From contig JAGXRD010000044.1 in the NCBI GenBank assembly GCA_018336035.1, positions 1-64,000 on the forward strand: a stretch of DNA of 64,000 nucleotides. Direction: 5' to 3'. Source of the stretch: Alphaproteobacteria bacterium (GTDB taxonomy: Bacteria > Pseudomonadota > Alphaproteobacteria > Ferrovibrionales > Ferrovibrionaceae). The first letter of the stretch is position 1. Each line of letters begins with the position of its first letter. The position numbers and the translations under genes were made by a program. The notes beneath the pieces are model-generated. The model was not told the DNA's origin and made no database searches. It worked only from the letters and a program-made list of their open reading frames with translations. Shown here one piece after another: positions 7,802 through 15,596 of this stretch.

Positions 7802-8560
7802 ATGAAGTACACGACCGTCCCCGTCAACAACGTTCGTCGCCTGCAAGCAGCGATGGATGCCCTGGCGCATCGCGCCCCGTCTCTGCCCGGCCTGGCCGTG
7901 CTGCGTGGCGTGCCTGGCTACGGCAAGTCGACCGCTGCCGCCTATGTCGGCGTGAACTTCAAGGCGATCTATGTGCGCGCCCTGGCGGTCTGGTCGGCCG
8001 GTGCGATGCTGGATGCGCTGATGGTCGAGCTGGGCCTGGTGCGGCCTGGCGAGGCGCCCGCCCGCAACAAGTCGCGCAAGATGGGCGAGATCATCGCCGC
8101 GCTGGATGACGAGCCGCGCCCGATCATCGTCGACGAAGCCGACTATGTGATGGGCGACAAGCAGATGGCGGAAACCCTGCGCGATCTGCACGATATGTGC
8201 GGTGTTGCGATCATCCTGATCGGCATGGACAAGCTGATGGGCGCCATCAAAAGCCGCCCGCAGATTTCCAGCCGCGTGGCGCATGACGTGCAATTCGAAG
8301 CCCTGGACCTGACCGACGCCAAGATGGTGGCGAAGTCCCTGTGCGAAGTGCCCGTCGCCGACGACCTGGTCGCGCATCTGCACAGCGCCGCCGGTGGCAA
8401 TATCCGCAACATCGTGAACGGCCTTGCCCATATCGAAGCGCTCGGCCGCAGCCTCAACCTGAAGACAGTGTCCCGCGCCGACTGGGCCGACCGGAAACTG
8501 TTCTTCTCACACAAGCCGCCGGCCGCCCAGCGGCCCGCCCTGGTTGCTCCTGCGGCTTAA
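7802..8560 (+). CDS. MuB-like transposition ATPase
   Basis: 252-residue AAA+ ATPase that should select target DNA and activate the transposase. Walker A is GVPGYGKST (residues 36-44) and Walker B PIIVDEAD (107-114). A sensor-type segment IILIGMDKL and an arginine-rich SRPQISSRVAHD follow. It is shorter than Mu B (312 residues) and lacks Mu B's N-terminal HTH, as in several Mu relatives. An AGAGGA Shine-Dalgarno precedes the ATG. Confidence 0.92.
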   Translation: MKYTTVPVNNVRRLQAAMDALAHRAPSLPGLAVLRGVPGYGKSTAAAYVGVNFKAIYVRALAVWSAGAMLDALMVELGLVRPGEAPARNKSRKMGEIIAALDDEPRPIIVDEADYVMGDKQMAETLRDLHDMCGVAIILIGMDKLMGAIKSRPQISSRVAHDVQFEALDLTDAKMVAKSLCEVPVADDLVAHLHSAAGGNIRNIVNGLAHIEALGRSLNLKTVSRADWADRKLFFSHKPPAAQRPALVAPAA

Positions 8561-8575
8561 GCGGGATTGGCAGCC

Positions 8576-8956
8576 ATGTACACACAACGTAACAGGCCGT
8601 GGCCGGGTGGCCGCTGCTGGGCGCCGGAAGGCCGCGTCGACCGTGGTGGCGAAGACGGCACCACTGGCCGCATGTGGCGCTGCATCCGCATCAAGAAGGC
8701 ATTCAACGTCGCCGACGTCGCCTCGATCGCCAATGTCTCGGCCGGCGCGGCCAGGTCGTACCTGGCTGGCCTCGCCGGCGCTGGCGTGATCCGGCTGGTG
8801 CAGAAATACACCACCGGCACGCCCGGCAGCATGAACGAGTATCGGCTGGCCAAGGATCTCGGCCGCTATGCGCCCCGCGTGCAGAAAAACGGCGACGTCT
8901 TCGACCCGAATGCCAAGAAGACGATCGCCAAGATCGCGAAGGGCGGTGCGGCATGA
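8576..8956 (+). CDS. Small winged-helix DNA-binding phage protein
   Basis: 126 residues (ATG at 8576; an in-frame TTG lies at 8567). The middle, RIKKAFNVADVASIANVSAGAARSYLAGLAGAGVIRLVQK, reads as a winged helix of the MarR/ArsR-like shape, so DNA binding is likely. It is specific to transposable-phage early regions as far as I can judge; no symbol applies. The stop overlaps the next ATG (ATGA). Confidence 0.75.
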   Translation: MYTQRNRPWPGGRCWAPEGRVDRGGEDGTTGRMWRCIRIKKAFNVADVASIANVSAGAARSYLAGLAGAGVIRLVQKYTTGTPGSMNEYRLAKDLGRYAPRVQKNGDVFDPNAKKTIAKIAKGGAA

Positions 8957-9306
8957 CCAAGCCCGTCGACTGGCAAGCCGTGCTTGCCGATGCCGCAGCC
9001 GCCCATGGCAAGCCGGCCGTGGCGCAAAAGATCGGCTACTCGCCGGCCGTTGTCCATGAAGTGCTGAAAGGCACTTACAAGGGCCGGCTCGACAAGGTCG
9101 AAGACGCCGTCCGGGGCGCGCTGATGGGCGAAAAGGTCCATTGCCCCGGCTTCGGCTTCGAGATCACCAAGGATCTGTGCATCGCCGAGCAGGCCAAGGG
9201 CCGATCGGCATCGAATCCTAACCGCATGAAGGTCTATCGCGCTTGCCGCGCCGGCTGCGTTCACAGCCGCATCGGCAGCGCACAGGGAGGCAAGGATGCT
9301 GCGTGA
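8953..9306 (+). CDS. HTH protein with Cys-rich C-terminus
   Basis: 117 residues. Residues 18-45 (GKPAVAQKIGYSPAVVHEVLKGTYKG) resemble a lambda-repressor-like HTH, and the C-terminal half has four cysteines in CPGFGFEITKDLC ... CRAGC, which could bind a metal. Similar HTH-plus-Cys proteins occur in early regions of Mu-like phages. Probable regulator; target unknown. Confidence 0.75.
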   Translation: MTKPVDWQAVLADAAAAHGKPAVAQKIGYSPAVVHEVLKGTYKGRLDKVEDAVRGALMGEKVHCPGFGFEITKDLCIAEQAKGRSASNPNRMKVYRACRAGCVHSRIGSAQGGKDAA

Positions 9307-9775
9307 CATGCTTTACCCGATCCGCGACGCGCTCGCCACGGCGGCCGCCAGCGGCACGCCGATGGGCCTGCCCGCCCATCTGCAGGCAGCCCAGGTGCTG
9401 ACTGCTGTCGCGAACGAGCTGGAGAAGATGGAAGCGGCGCTGGCTTCGCTCGCCGGCGAGCTGACGCCACCGGCCGACGCTCTGCCGCATGTCTGGCTGC
9501 GCTGGATGGGCAATGCCTTCTCCGAGCAGGCTCGCCGCGAAGGCGACATGTATCTCGACCAGGATGCGCTGGCCGGCCTGGCGCTGCTCTGCCACAACCA
9601 GGCAAGCCGCTGCATCGCCATGGCGCGCAAGGCGGGCATCGAGATCCCGGCGCCAAGCGCCGTGGTGGTGGCGGGCAATTCGAGCGTGGTGGTGCCGATG
9701 ACGCTCGCCCGCCAGCATACGCAATCGCCGCCGCCGCCCTGGGAACCGCCGCCTGGTCCGGGAGCTGTGGCATGA
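9296..9775 (+). CDS. Hypothetical early phage protein
   Basis: 159 residues, overlapping its neighbours at both ends (start inside the upstream gene's last codons, stop overlapping the next ATG). Mostly helical, with a proline-rich C-terminal tail (SPPPPWEPPPGPG). No motif or family recognised. Its tight packing in the operon supports it being a real gene. Confidence 0.7.
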   Translation: MLRDMLYPIRDALATAAASGTPMGLPAHLQAAQVLTAVANELEKMEAALASLAGELTPPADALPHVWLRWMGNAFSEQARREGDMYLDQDALAGLALLCHNQASRCIAMARKAGIEIPAPSAVVVAGNSSVVVPMTLARQHTQSPPPPWEPPPGPGAVA

Positions 9776-10293
9776 ACGCGCTGCATCCGAGCCAGGCGCC
9801 GCGCCCGGTGCCGCAGGCGACCTTCAATCACCTGGTCGAAGTGACCGCGCGCGAGTTCCACATCACGGCGGCCGAGATCCGCAGCACCCGGCGCCACAAC
9901 AAGGCGACTCTGCCGCGCCAGGTGGTGATGGCGGTGGCCTGCGAAAGCCTGCTGATGTCGCTGTCGCAGGTCGGTCACCAGCTCGAACGCGACCACACGA
10001 CGGTTCTGCATGCCGTTCGGAGAGTCCGCGAGCGCCGCGAAGTCGACCAGCACTTCGATAGCCAGGTGCGCGCCATCGCGCGCGCCATTGGCGAAGAACA
10101 GGGCATCGCCGCGATCCGCAATGCGGCCATTGCGTCGCTGTACGGCCGTCTTGATCGCGCCGTATCACGCGCCAAGGCGGCCTTCGTCGAGAACCCAGCC
10201 GATGCCCTGGCGCGGCTGGAGGCGGCGTTTCCGCTGCAGGCGGCGGCCGAGCTGCAGGGAGGCGAGCATGTCGGCGCCAGCCTGCACTCCTAA
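9772..10293 (+). CDS. Stand-alone DnaA domain IV protein
   Basis: 173 residues. Residues about 16-88 match the C-terminal DNA-binding domain of the replication initiator DnaA: VTAREFHITAAEIRS, then RRHNKATLPRQVVMAVACES and the signature RDHTTVLHAVRRV (residues 73-85). The AAA+ and N-terminal domains of DnaA are absent and the rest is a helical tail. It should bind DnaA-box-like DNA but cannot initiate replication alone. It may redirect or block host initiation, or regulate phage genes. Confidence 0.85.
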   Translation: MNALHPSQAPRPVPQATFNHLVEVTAREFHITAAEIRSTRRHNKATLPRQVVMAVACESLLMSLSQVGHQLERDHTTVLHAVRRVRERREVDQHFDSQVRAIARAIGEEQGIAAIRNAAIASLYGRLDRAVSRAKAAFVENPADALARLEAAFPLQAAAELQGGEHVGASLHS

Positions 10294-10528
10294 GCGTCCG
10301 GCGCGCGGCATGCGCGTCGAGATCATGCCGCACCGGATCATCGGCAACATCGCCGCCGTGCGCGACTCCATGCGCGCCGGCTTCTGGTGGCTGGACATTC
10401 TGCCGGAGACGGCAATGAGCCCGGCCGAAACCGAGCGCAACGTCTATTCGGGCAACGTCTGGTACGCGCCCAAGGATGGCGAGCGCTCACCTGTTTCGCC
10501 GGTTGGCGAAGTGAGGGCCGCATCATGA
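10268..10528 (+). CDS. Small hypothetical phage protein
   Basis: 86 residues from an ATG at 10268 inside the end of the DnaA-domain gene; its stop overlaps the next start (ATGA). The segment MRVEIMPHRIIGNIAAVRDSMRAGFWWLDILP looks like a folded core. No family recognised. Both overlaps favour a real, translationally coupled gene. Confidence 0.6.
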   Translation: MSAPACTPKRPARGMRVEIMPHRIIGNIAAVRDSMRAGFWWLDILPETAMSPAETERNVYSGNVWYAPKDGERSPVSPVGEVRAAS

Positions 10529-10779
10529 TCGAGCGCATCGAAGTTCCTTACAAGCAGCCCGACCCGGCCGATGCCGAGCGGCGCGTGCTGGAGCTGCTGC
10601 AGAAGCCCGGCTCCTGCATCTATCGGCCTGACGGCCTGCAGAACTTCCACAGCGACGACGGCCGCCGGCATGGCGCCTTCATGCTGCAGGCAGCGCGCGT
10701 CAACGAGCTGGCCGCCGCTGGCGTGCTGCAGAAGGACGGGCCTGACCGCTACGTCCTGGCGAAAGGCGGTGCCGCATGA
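10525..10779 (+). CDS. Small hypothetical phage protein, possible wHTH
   Basis: 84 residues. AERRVLELLQKPGSCIYRP followed by ARVNELAAAGVLQKDGPDRYVL has the pattern of a small winged helix in which the wing reads out a variable end. No family named. ATGA overlaps with both neighbours. Confidence 0.65.
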   Translation: MIERIEVPYKQPDPADAERRVLELLQKPGSCIYRPDGLQNFHSDDGRRHGAFMLQAARVNELAAAGVLQKDGPDRYVLAKGGAA

Positions 10780-10961
10780 AGCGCCGCCCGATCACGCTCA
10801 CCGGAGATCCGACCGGTCGCACGCGCCGGCCTCGCTTCCCGGTCGCCGCCCTGGCGCCCGTCACCCTGGCCGCAGTCGGCGCCCTGGCGCTCGTCGCCTG
10901 GTTCGCCGTCGACGGCCTGCCGGGCCGCGCCGCCGCTTACACGATCAGCCTTTTCAACTGA
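10776..10961 (+). CDS. Small single-pass membrane protein
   Basis: 61 residues with a basic N-terminus (MKRRPITLTGDPTGRTRRPR) and one hydrophobic segment at about residues 23-45 (VAALAPVTLAAVGALALVAW). Likely an inner-membrane protein with its N-terminus in the cytoplasm. Function unknown; a role in lysogenic conversion or superinfection exclusion would be guesswork. Confidence 0.55.
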   Translation: MKRRPITLTGDPTGRTRRPRFPVAALAPVTLAAVGALALVAWFAVDGLPGRAAAYTISLFN

Positions 10962-10970
10962 GAGGAACCC

Positions 10971-11633
10971 ATGACCGAACAGACCCCCAACAAGATCGCG
11001 CCGATGGCGCCGGCCGCGCCGGCGCCAGAAGGTTTCATGCGCGACGGTAAAGCGCGCCTGGTGCCGATCGAGACGATCAAAGACGCGGACCTGCTGATCG
11101 ATGACACGGTTCGCAAGATCATCGGCTACGCGCTGCCACTGGAGACGCAGATCGCGCGCTTCAAGGGCCATACCTTCGACGACGTCGCCGCCCTGCAGGC
11201 CCTGCTCGATGAACAGTACCAGGCCAAGCGCGGCGGCGAGAAAGGCAACGTCACGCTGAACAGCTTCGACGGACTTTACCGGGTGACGGTGCAGATCTCC
11301 GACAACCTGACCTTTGGCCCTGAGCTGCAAAGCGCGAAGCTGAAAATCGACGAGTGCATTTCGCGCTGGTCGGCCGACGTCAATCCCTTCATCCGCACAC
11401 TGGTCAACGAGGCTTTCAACGTCGACCGCCAGGGCAAGATCAACAGCGCCGCCCTGTTCCAGCTTCGCCGCAGCAAGATCGAAGACCCGGACTGGCAGCT
11501 CGCCATGAAGGCGTTGACCGACTCGATCCGCATCATCGGCTCGAAGGAATACGTCCGCTTCTACCGGCGCCCGAGCATCGACGCCGCCTGGGAACCGATC
11601 CTGATCGATCTCGCATCCGTTGAACGCCAATAG
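10971..11633 (+). CDS. DUF3164 family phage protein
   Basis: 220 residues. Matches the DUF3164 family found in the early region of transposable phages: FMRDGKARLVPIETIKDADLLIDDTVRKI near the start, then GEKGNVTLNSFDGLYRVTVQISD and a C-terminal RIIGSKEYVRFYRRP. The biochemical role is not known. An AGAGGA Shine-Dalgarno lies upstream of the ATG. Confidence 0.88.
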   Translation: MTEQTPNKIAPMAPAAPAPEGFMRDGKARLVPIETIKDADLLIDDTVRKIIGYALPLETQIARFKGHTFDDVAALQALLDEQYQAKRGGEKGNVTLNSFDGLYRVTVQISDNLTFGPELQSAKLKIDECISRWSADVNPFIRTLVNEAFNVDRQGKINSAALFQLRRSKIEDPDWQLAMKALTDSIRIIGSKEYVRFYRRPSIDAAWEPILIDLASVERQ

Positions 11634-11645
11634 GAGGCAACCACC

Positions 11646-12038
11646 ATGCGTACCAAGCCCGTCACCGTCGAAATGCCTGTCGCCGAAGCCGCCGCCGCAG
11701 CATTGCCGGCGCTCACTCTCTGCGATGCAAATGGCGCATACCAGTCGATCGACCTGCGGCTTCGCCTTGTCGAAGCCGGATTGCGCGGCAGCCAGAACCT
11801 TCCCGAGCTGCTGCAGAAGCTGCCGGAGTTCGAAGCCTGGATCATTGGCGGGCCCAGCGCAGAGGAAGCACCGAAGCCGCGCGCCCCGCGTGGCGGCAAG
11901 CGCAAGTCCGCGTCGACCGATACCGAAGCGCGAGACGCGAAGATCCGCGAGCTGCTGGCCAAAGATATGCCGGTGAAGGAAATCGCCGAAAAGGTCGGCT
12001 GCTCCACCGTGACAGTCTACAAGGTTAAGAAGGGCTGA
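11646..12038 (+). CDS. Phage protein with C-terminal HTH
   Basis: 130 residues. The last 40 (ARDAKIRELLAKDMPVKEIAEKVGCSTVTVYKVKKG) form a resolvase-type helix-turn-helix, preceded by a basic, alanine/proline-rich linker (APKPRAPRGGKRKS). The N-terminal half has no recognised fold. Probable DNA-binding regulator of the early operon. Confidence 0.7.
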   Translation: MRTKPVTVEMPVAEAAAAALPALTLCDANGAYQSIDLRLRLVEAGLRGSQNLPELLQKLPEFEAWIIGGPSAEEAPKPRAPRGGKRKSASTDTEARDAKIRELLAKDMPVKEIAEKVGCSTVTVYKVKKG

Positions 12039-12040
12039 TC

Positions 12041-12439
12041 ATGAAGAAGCCCGTACACTTCGACGTCGCAGCGCTCGAAAGGGCGCTGCGCGAGCTGCAC
12101 GCAACCAACATCGCAGCAGCCAGGGTTGCCGCAAAGACCGACCGAGACCGTGAGCTGGTGGACCTGCAGGGGCGGCTCTTCGAGATCCTGGTCAGTGCCC
12201 ATGTCACCTTGGCCACCTTTCGCAACGAAGGGCGCGATACTCTGCTGGTGGCGCAGGCATTCGGCGGCATCATCGGAAGCTGCGCCGGTGCCTTCATCGA
12301 GAACAATCCCGGCGATGCCACTCAGGCATTCGCCCACTACTTGAACGACATGGTTCGCGCGAATGCCCGCCGTCAGTCGCCCAAGAATGCGACTGGCATG
12401 CACCGGCAGTTTGCAGGCACCGTCGGCGGGAACGGCTAA
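12041..12439 (+). CDS. Hypothetical phage protein
   Basis: 132 residues, largely helical (FDVAALERALRELHATNIAAARVAAKTD at the start). No motif recognised. Begins two bases after the previous stop, in the same operon. Confidence 0.65.
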   Translation: MKKPVHFDVAALERALRELHATNIAAARVAAKTDRDRELVDLQGRLFEILVSAHVTLATFRNEGRDTLLVAQAFGGIIGSCAGAFIENNPGDATQAFAHYLNDMVRANARRQSPKNATGMHRQFAGTVGGNG

Positions 12440-12441
12440 CC

Positions 12442-12672
12442 ATGGCCGACCACACCTTCAAGCCGGCACGATGCGTTGCCCATGGCGCATCGTTCCTGCT
12501 GATCACCCCGACGACCTACGTCCACAAGAACGAACGGTTCGAAGCCGAAATGGCCGTCGAGTCCGACGAGCTGCTGGATTGGGTCGTCACCGCCGCGCAG
12601 TTCGACGGCAATTTTCACCAGCGGGTAGCCGACTGGATGGCCCGCATCAAGCACGAACCTGTGAAGGGCTGA
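12442..12672 (+). CDS. Hypothetical phage protein
   Basis: 76 residues, compact and without low-complexity sequence (FKPARCVAHGASFLLITPTTYVH). No family recognised. Sits two bases after the previous stop and five before the next start, so it is co-translated with its neighbours. Confidence 0.65.
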   Translation: MADHTFKPARCVAHGASFLLITPTTYVHKNERFEAEMAVESDELLDWVVTAAQFDGNFHQRVADWMARIKHEPVKG

Positions 12673-12676
12673 CGCC

Positions 12677-12982
12677 ATGACACGCAAGACGCTGCTCGCC
12701 TGTTTCTTTGCGCTCGCCGCCTGCAAACGCAAAGGCCTGCCGCCGCAGATCGAAGAGTCGCGCGCCGATGCCTATCGCGCGGTATGCGCCGAGCTGCACG
12801 GCCAGGCCGGAAGCCCGGAAGGCGTCGACCCGGAAAGTCCGCTGAGTGCGCTCTGCCATATCCTGGACGTCTGTGAAGCCGAAGGGGTGTCGCCTTCGGA
12901 GATCGTCCAGACGGTCAACACGCATGCGCGCAAGGCATCGGCGCGCCGGCCGGCCGGCGCCGAGGCTACCGCCCATGGTTGA
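12677..12982 (+). CDS. Hypothetical phage protein
   Basis: 101 residues. The N-terminus MTRKTLLACFFALAACKRKG superficially resembles a lipoprotein signal with AAC, but the hydrophobic run is short and the rest is a cytoplasmic-looking helical protein (ADAYRAVCAELHGQ; LSALCHILDVCEAEGVSPSE). I do not call it a lipoprotein. Overlaps the gemA start by 8 bases. Confidence 0.6.
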   Translation: MTRKTLLACFFALAACKRKGLPPQIEESRADAYRAVCAELHGQAGSPEGVDPESPLSALCHILDVCEAEGVSPSEIVQTVNTHARKASARRPAGAEATAHG

Positions 12983-13376
12983 CCGCGCGAAGATGATCAA
13001 GGCGATCCATGTCGCCAAACGCGCCAAGGGCATCGACGAAGAAACCTATCGCGCGATGCTGCAGGGCTTCGGCGTCACCAGCTCGACCGAGCTGCGCGAC
13101 GGCCAGCTCGGCGAGCTGCTGACCAAGCTCAACGGCGGCAAGCCCTACAAAGGCTCGGCGAAGCCCTATGTCCGCAAGGTGTTTGCGCTCTGGGGCGCGC
13201 TTGCCCAGGCCGGCATCGTTGAGAACGGATCGAAACAGGCTCTTACGGCCTTCGTAAAACGCACCGCCGGCGTCGACAACCCGGAGTTCCTTCTGCCCGC
13301 CCAGGCGAACAAGGTGATCGAAGGCCTCAAGGCCATGCAGGAGCGCGGCGCGCCAAGCCATGCCGATCAAGCCTGA
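12975..13376 (+). CDS. GemA-like regulatory protein (Mu gp16, DUF1018)
   Basis: 133 residues matching GemA/gp16: RAKMIKAIHVAKRAKGIDEETYRAML near the N-terminus and YVRKVFALWGALAQAGIVENGSKQALTAFVKR in the second half. In Mu, GemA influences host gene expression and DNA supercoiling. The ATG at 12975 overlaps the upstream gene. Its position ahead of Mor is as in Mu. Confidence 0.88.
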   Translation: MVDRAKMIKAIHVAKRAKGIDEETYRAMLQGFGVTSSTELRDGQLGELLTKLNGGKPYKGSAKPYVRKVFALWGALAQAGIVENGSKQALTAFVKRTAGVDNPEFLLPAQANKVIEGLKAMQERGAPSHADQA

Positions 13377-14088
13377 AAACGCCGCGCTCTATCCGGACAA
13401 CTGGCCGGAGATCAGCGACCGCATCAAGCGGCGCGATCGTCACCGCTGCAAATTCTGCGGCGTGAAAGATGGCGCGCTCGGCGCGCGGCATTCCGATGGC
13501 CGGTTCTTCCCGGCCCTGCCGATCGACCAAAACGGCGACGACAAGGTTTACCCGGTGCCTGGCACCATCGCCTGGTGCGGCCTGCTCGGCGAAGACCTGG
13601 AAGCGAAGATCATTCGCATCGTCCTGACCGTCGCGCATCTCTACGACCCGAACCCCGCCAACTGCGAAGACTGGAACCTCGGCGCGCTGTGCCAGCGCTG
13701 CCACAACATTCTCGACATGCCGATGCGCCGGCGCAATGCCGCCGCCACGCGCCACGGGCGCAAGGCCGCTGCCGATCTTTTCAACGAAGGAGGACCGCTC
13801 GTGACCACGTCCACGCTCAACCGCCCGCATGATGACCGCGCCGCGCTCTACAAGCCGGAAGGCTTCTGGGTCGTCTTCAGCAGCCCGGCCGACTACCCTA
13901 ACAAGTTCGTCGCCCGCTACTACGAAGGCGAGTGGAGCAGCAACAACCAGGAGCCGCGGTTCAAGCCGACGACGCAGCGCATCCTGTCGGAAAACATCGA
14001 CGACGTGCGCCGGCAGATCCAGGACGGGCGCGGCCAGCATGGCCCGCTGCCCAGCGATCCGCCTGAAGTTATGGAGTGCTGGGTATGA
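13360..14088 (+). CDS. HNH endonuclease-like protein with C-terminal extension
   Basis: 242 residues. The first 150 form an HNH fold: RDRHRCKFCG, then VLTVAHLYDPNP and NLGALCQRCHN, with two CxxC pairs that would bind structural zinc. A 95-residue extension follows (YKPEGFWVVFSSPADYPNKFVARYYEG). An internal GTG at 13801, with AAGGAGG at 13787-13793, could produce this extension as a separate protein. Phage HNH proteins act in packaging, restriction or homing; which applies here is open. Confidence 0.8.
   Translation: MPIKPENAALYPDNWPEISDRIKRRDRHRCKFCGVKDGALGARHSDGRFFPALPIDQNGDDKVYPVPGTIAWCGLLGEDLEAKIIRIVLTVAHLYDPNPANCEDWNLGALCQRCHNILDMPMRRRNAAATRHGRKAAADLFNEGGPLVTTSTLNRPHDDRAALYKPEGFWVVFSSPADYPNKFVARYYEGEWSSNNQEPRFKPTTQRILSENIDDVRRQIQDGRGQHGPLPSDPPEVMECWV
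13787..13803 (+). promoter_or_regulatory. Strong internal ribosome-binding site in the HNH gene
   Basis: AAGGAGG (13787-13793) lies seven bases before an in-frame GTG (13801). Few starts in this operon have a Shine-Dalgarno this good. Initiation here would yield a 95-residue C-terminal protein. Confidence 0.5.
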
Positions 14089-14351
14089 GCATTCTTCGGC
14101 TTATTGCCGATAGCAGCCAGGACGACAAGCCGCGCGCTGAGCTGGCCGAAGCATTGGTCGCTCAGTACAGCAAAGAGACGCTGGCATATGCGGCTGCGTT
14201 TCTCGCGGAGCAGACCGCAGGATTCCGCCGGATGATCCGCCCTGGTCACGATGCCAAAGCCGAGATCAAGCAGATGCGGAAAATGCTGGACGCTTTGGAG
14301 GGCCTCGGCCGGCAGATGCGCGCTGGCGCGGGCAGAAGGAAACCGTCATGA
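14085..14351 (+). CDS. Hypothetical phage protein
   Basis: 88 residues from an ATG overlapping the previous stop. Helical and charged, ending in AEIKQMRKMLDALEGLGRQMRAGAGRRKPS. No family recognised. Its stop overlaps the methyltransferase start. Confidence 0.65.
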   Translation: MSILRLIADSSQDDKPRAELAEALVAQYSKETLAYAAAFLAEQTAGFRRMIRPGHDAKAEIKQMRKMLDALEGLGRQMRAGAGRRKPS

Positions 14352-14917
14352 CCTGGCCGTTCGGAAAACTCCGCATGTTCGGCTATGGCGGATTGCTGAT
14401 CGATCCGCCGTGGCCCTTCGAGCTGTACAGCGCAAAGGGCAACAAGAAGTCGGCCGAGAAGCATTACAAGGCGATGACCTTCGAGGATATCGCCGCGCTG
14501 CCGGTGGCCAACCTGATGGCGCGCGACGGCATCATCGGCATGTGGGGCACGTCGCCGCTGCTCGATCGCCAGATCGGCGTGTTGAAAACTTGGGGCTTCA
14601 CCTATGCCGGTTTCATCGCCTGGGGAAAGACCACGGCCAGCGGCGCGTTGCGGCGCGGCACCGGCTACCGCTTCCGGTCGTGCTGCGAGCTGCTGATCGT
14701 CGGCAAGATCGGCGAGCCGCCGCTCGGCCGCGCCGTCGACAACCTGGTCATGGAGCAGGCGCGCGAACACAGCCGCAAGCCCGACCGGCAATACCTGCTG
14801 ATGGAAGACATGGCGCCGAACCAGCTTTACGCCGAGCTGTTCGCGCGGCAGCGCAGCGGCCGGCTGCATTGGGATCACTGGGGCAACGAGGTCGATAAAT
14901 TCGGGGTGGCAGCATGA
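14348..14917 (+). CDS. MT-A70 family DNA N6-adenine methyltransferase
   Basis: 189 residues. The catalytic motif DPPW is at residues 19-22 (LLIDPPWPFELY), followed by the MT-A70 signatures IIGMWGTSPLLDRQI, TYAGFIAWGKT and the C-terminal LYAELFARQRSGRLHWDHWGNE. Transfers methyl from SAM to adenine N6, probably in phage DNA as anti-restriction. This is the first of two DNA methyltransferases in the prophage. Starts in a 4-base overlap with the upstream gene. Confidence 0.92.
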   Translation: MTWPFGKLRMFGYGGLLIDPPWPFELYSAKGNKKSAEKHYKAMTFEDIAALPVANLMARDGIIGMWGTSPLLDRQIGVLKTWGFTYAGFIAWGKTTASGALRRGTGYRFRSCCELLIVGKIGEPPLGRAVDNLVMEQAREHSRKPDRQYLLMEDMAPNQLYAELFARQRSGRLHWDHWGNEVDKFGVAA

Positions 14918-15156
14918 GTGAGCGGAGTCGCAGGCGTACACAGCTCAAGCCCGGCGCGGTGCGCGAGCTGATCGAGAAGACGCCCAGCCTGGCGCTGGAG
15001 CATGATCGCATGACCGACCAGGGCTGCGGCCTGCCGCGCGTGACGCTGATCCGCGCACGCTCGGGCCTCGCCACCATCCGCGCGACCTGGTGGAAGTCGC
15101 TCAAGAACGGCAGCGTCAGCCATCGCGTGATCCTTCGCGGCGTGGCGACTGCATGA
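14914..15156 (+). CDS. Hypothetical phage protein
   Basis: 80 residues, basic (RSRRRTQLKPGAVRELIEKTPSLALEHDRMTD). No family recognised. Coupled by ATGA to the methyltransferase and to the Mor-type gene. Confidence 0.6.
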   Translation: MSERSRRRTQLKPGAVRELIEKTPSLALEHDRMTDQGCGLPRVTLIRARSGLATIRATWWKSLKNGSVSHRVILRGVATA

Positions 15157-15515
15157 ACGCGCCGGCGAAGATCTCGCTGCCGCATGGCCTGCAGCAGATC
15201 GCAGACGTCGCCGGCGTCGACGTTGCGGTCACACTCGCCATGGCGATCGCACCCGAGCGGCTGCATGTGCCGAAGAAGGCCCTGGGCAGCAAACTGGCGA
15301 CGATCGTCGGCCTCGAAGCGGCCAACAAGATCGTTGCCGCCTATGGTGGCGAGCGGATCGACATTCCGCTCGGCAAGCGGGCGCTTGCCCTGCATCTGCT
15401 CGATCGGGGTCATTCGGTGACTCAGGTCGGTAAGCTCTTGAAAATGGCACGCCGTTCGGTGCAGTACCTTAAGAATGGCACGGGCGATCCCGACCAGCTT
15501 TCATTCCCGGTTTAA
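15153..15515 (+). CDS. Mor-type middle/late transcription activator
   Basis: 120 residues. Matches the Mor family: a dimerisation part (ALGSKLATIVGLEAANKIVAAYGGERIDIP) followed by the HTH RALALHLLDRGHSVTQVGKLLKMARRSVQYLK. In Mu, Mor activates the middle promoter and its relative C activates late promoters. Only one such protein is seen here, so it may drive the lysis and head genes that start 80 bases downstream. Confidence 0.9.
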   Translation: MNAPAKISLPHGLQQIADVAGVDVAVTLAMAIAPERLHVPKKALGSKLATIVGLEAANKIVAAYGGERIDIPLGKRALALHLLDRGHSVTQVGKLLKMARRSVQYLKNGTGDPDQLSFPV

Positions 15516-15542
15516 GGGCCGTTTAAGCCCAGCCCCATGACG

Positions 15543-15560
15543 GGGCGCACCCTTGCGCCC
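15543..15560 (+). promoter_or_regulatory. Inverted repeat upstream of the lysis genes
   Basis: GGGCGCA (15543-15549) and TGCGCCC (15554-15560) form a 7-bp dyad in the 81-base gap between the activator gene and the endolysin. It is a candidate activator site or a small hairpin. No convincing -10 was recognised. Confidence 0.4.
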
Positions 15561-15596
15561 TGAGACATTGCTGCCGTATCCGGCACCATCGGCGCC

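Noticed and set aside
12677-12740. Lipoprotein signal (AAC) in the 101-residue early protein
   Set aside because: The hydrophobic stretch is too short, the following residues are strongly basic, and its neighbours are cytoplasmic early genes.
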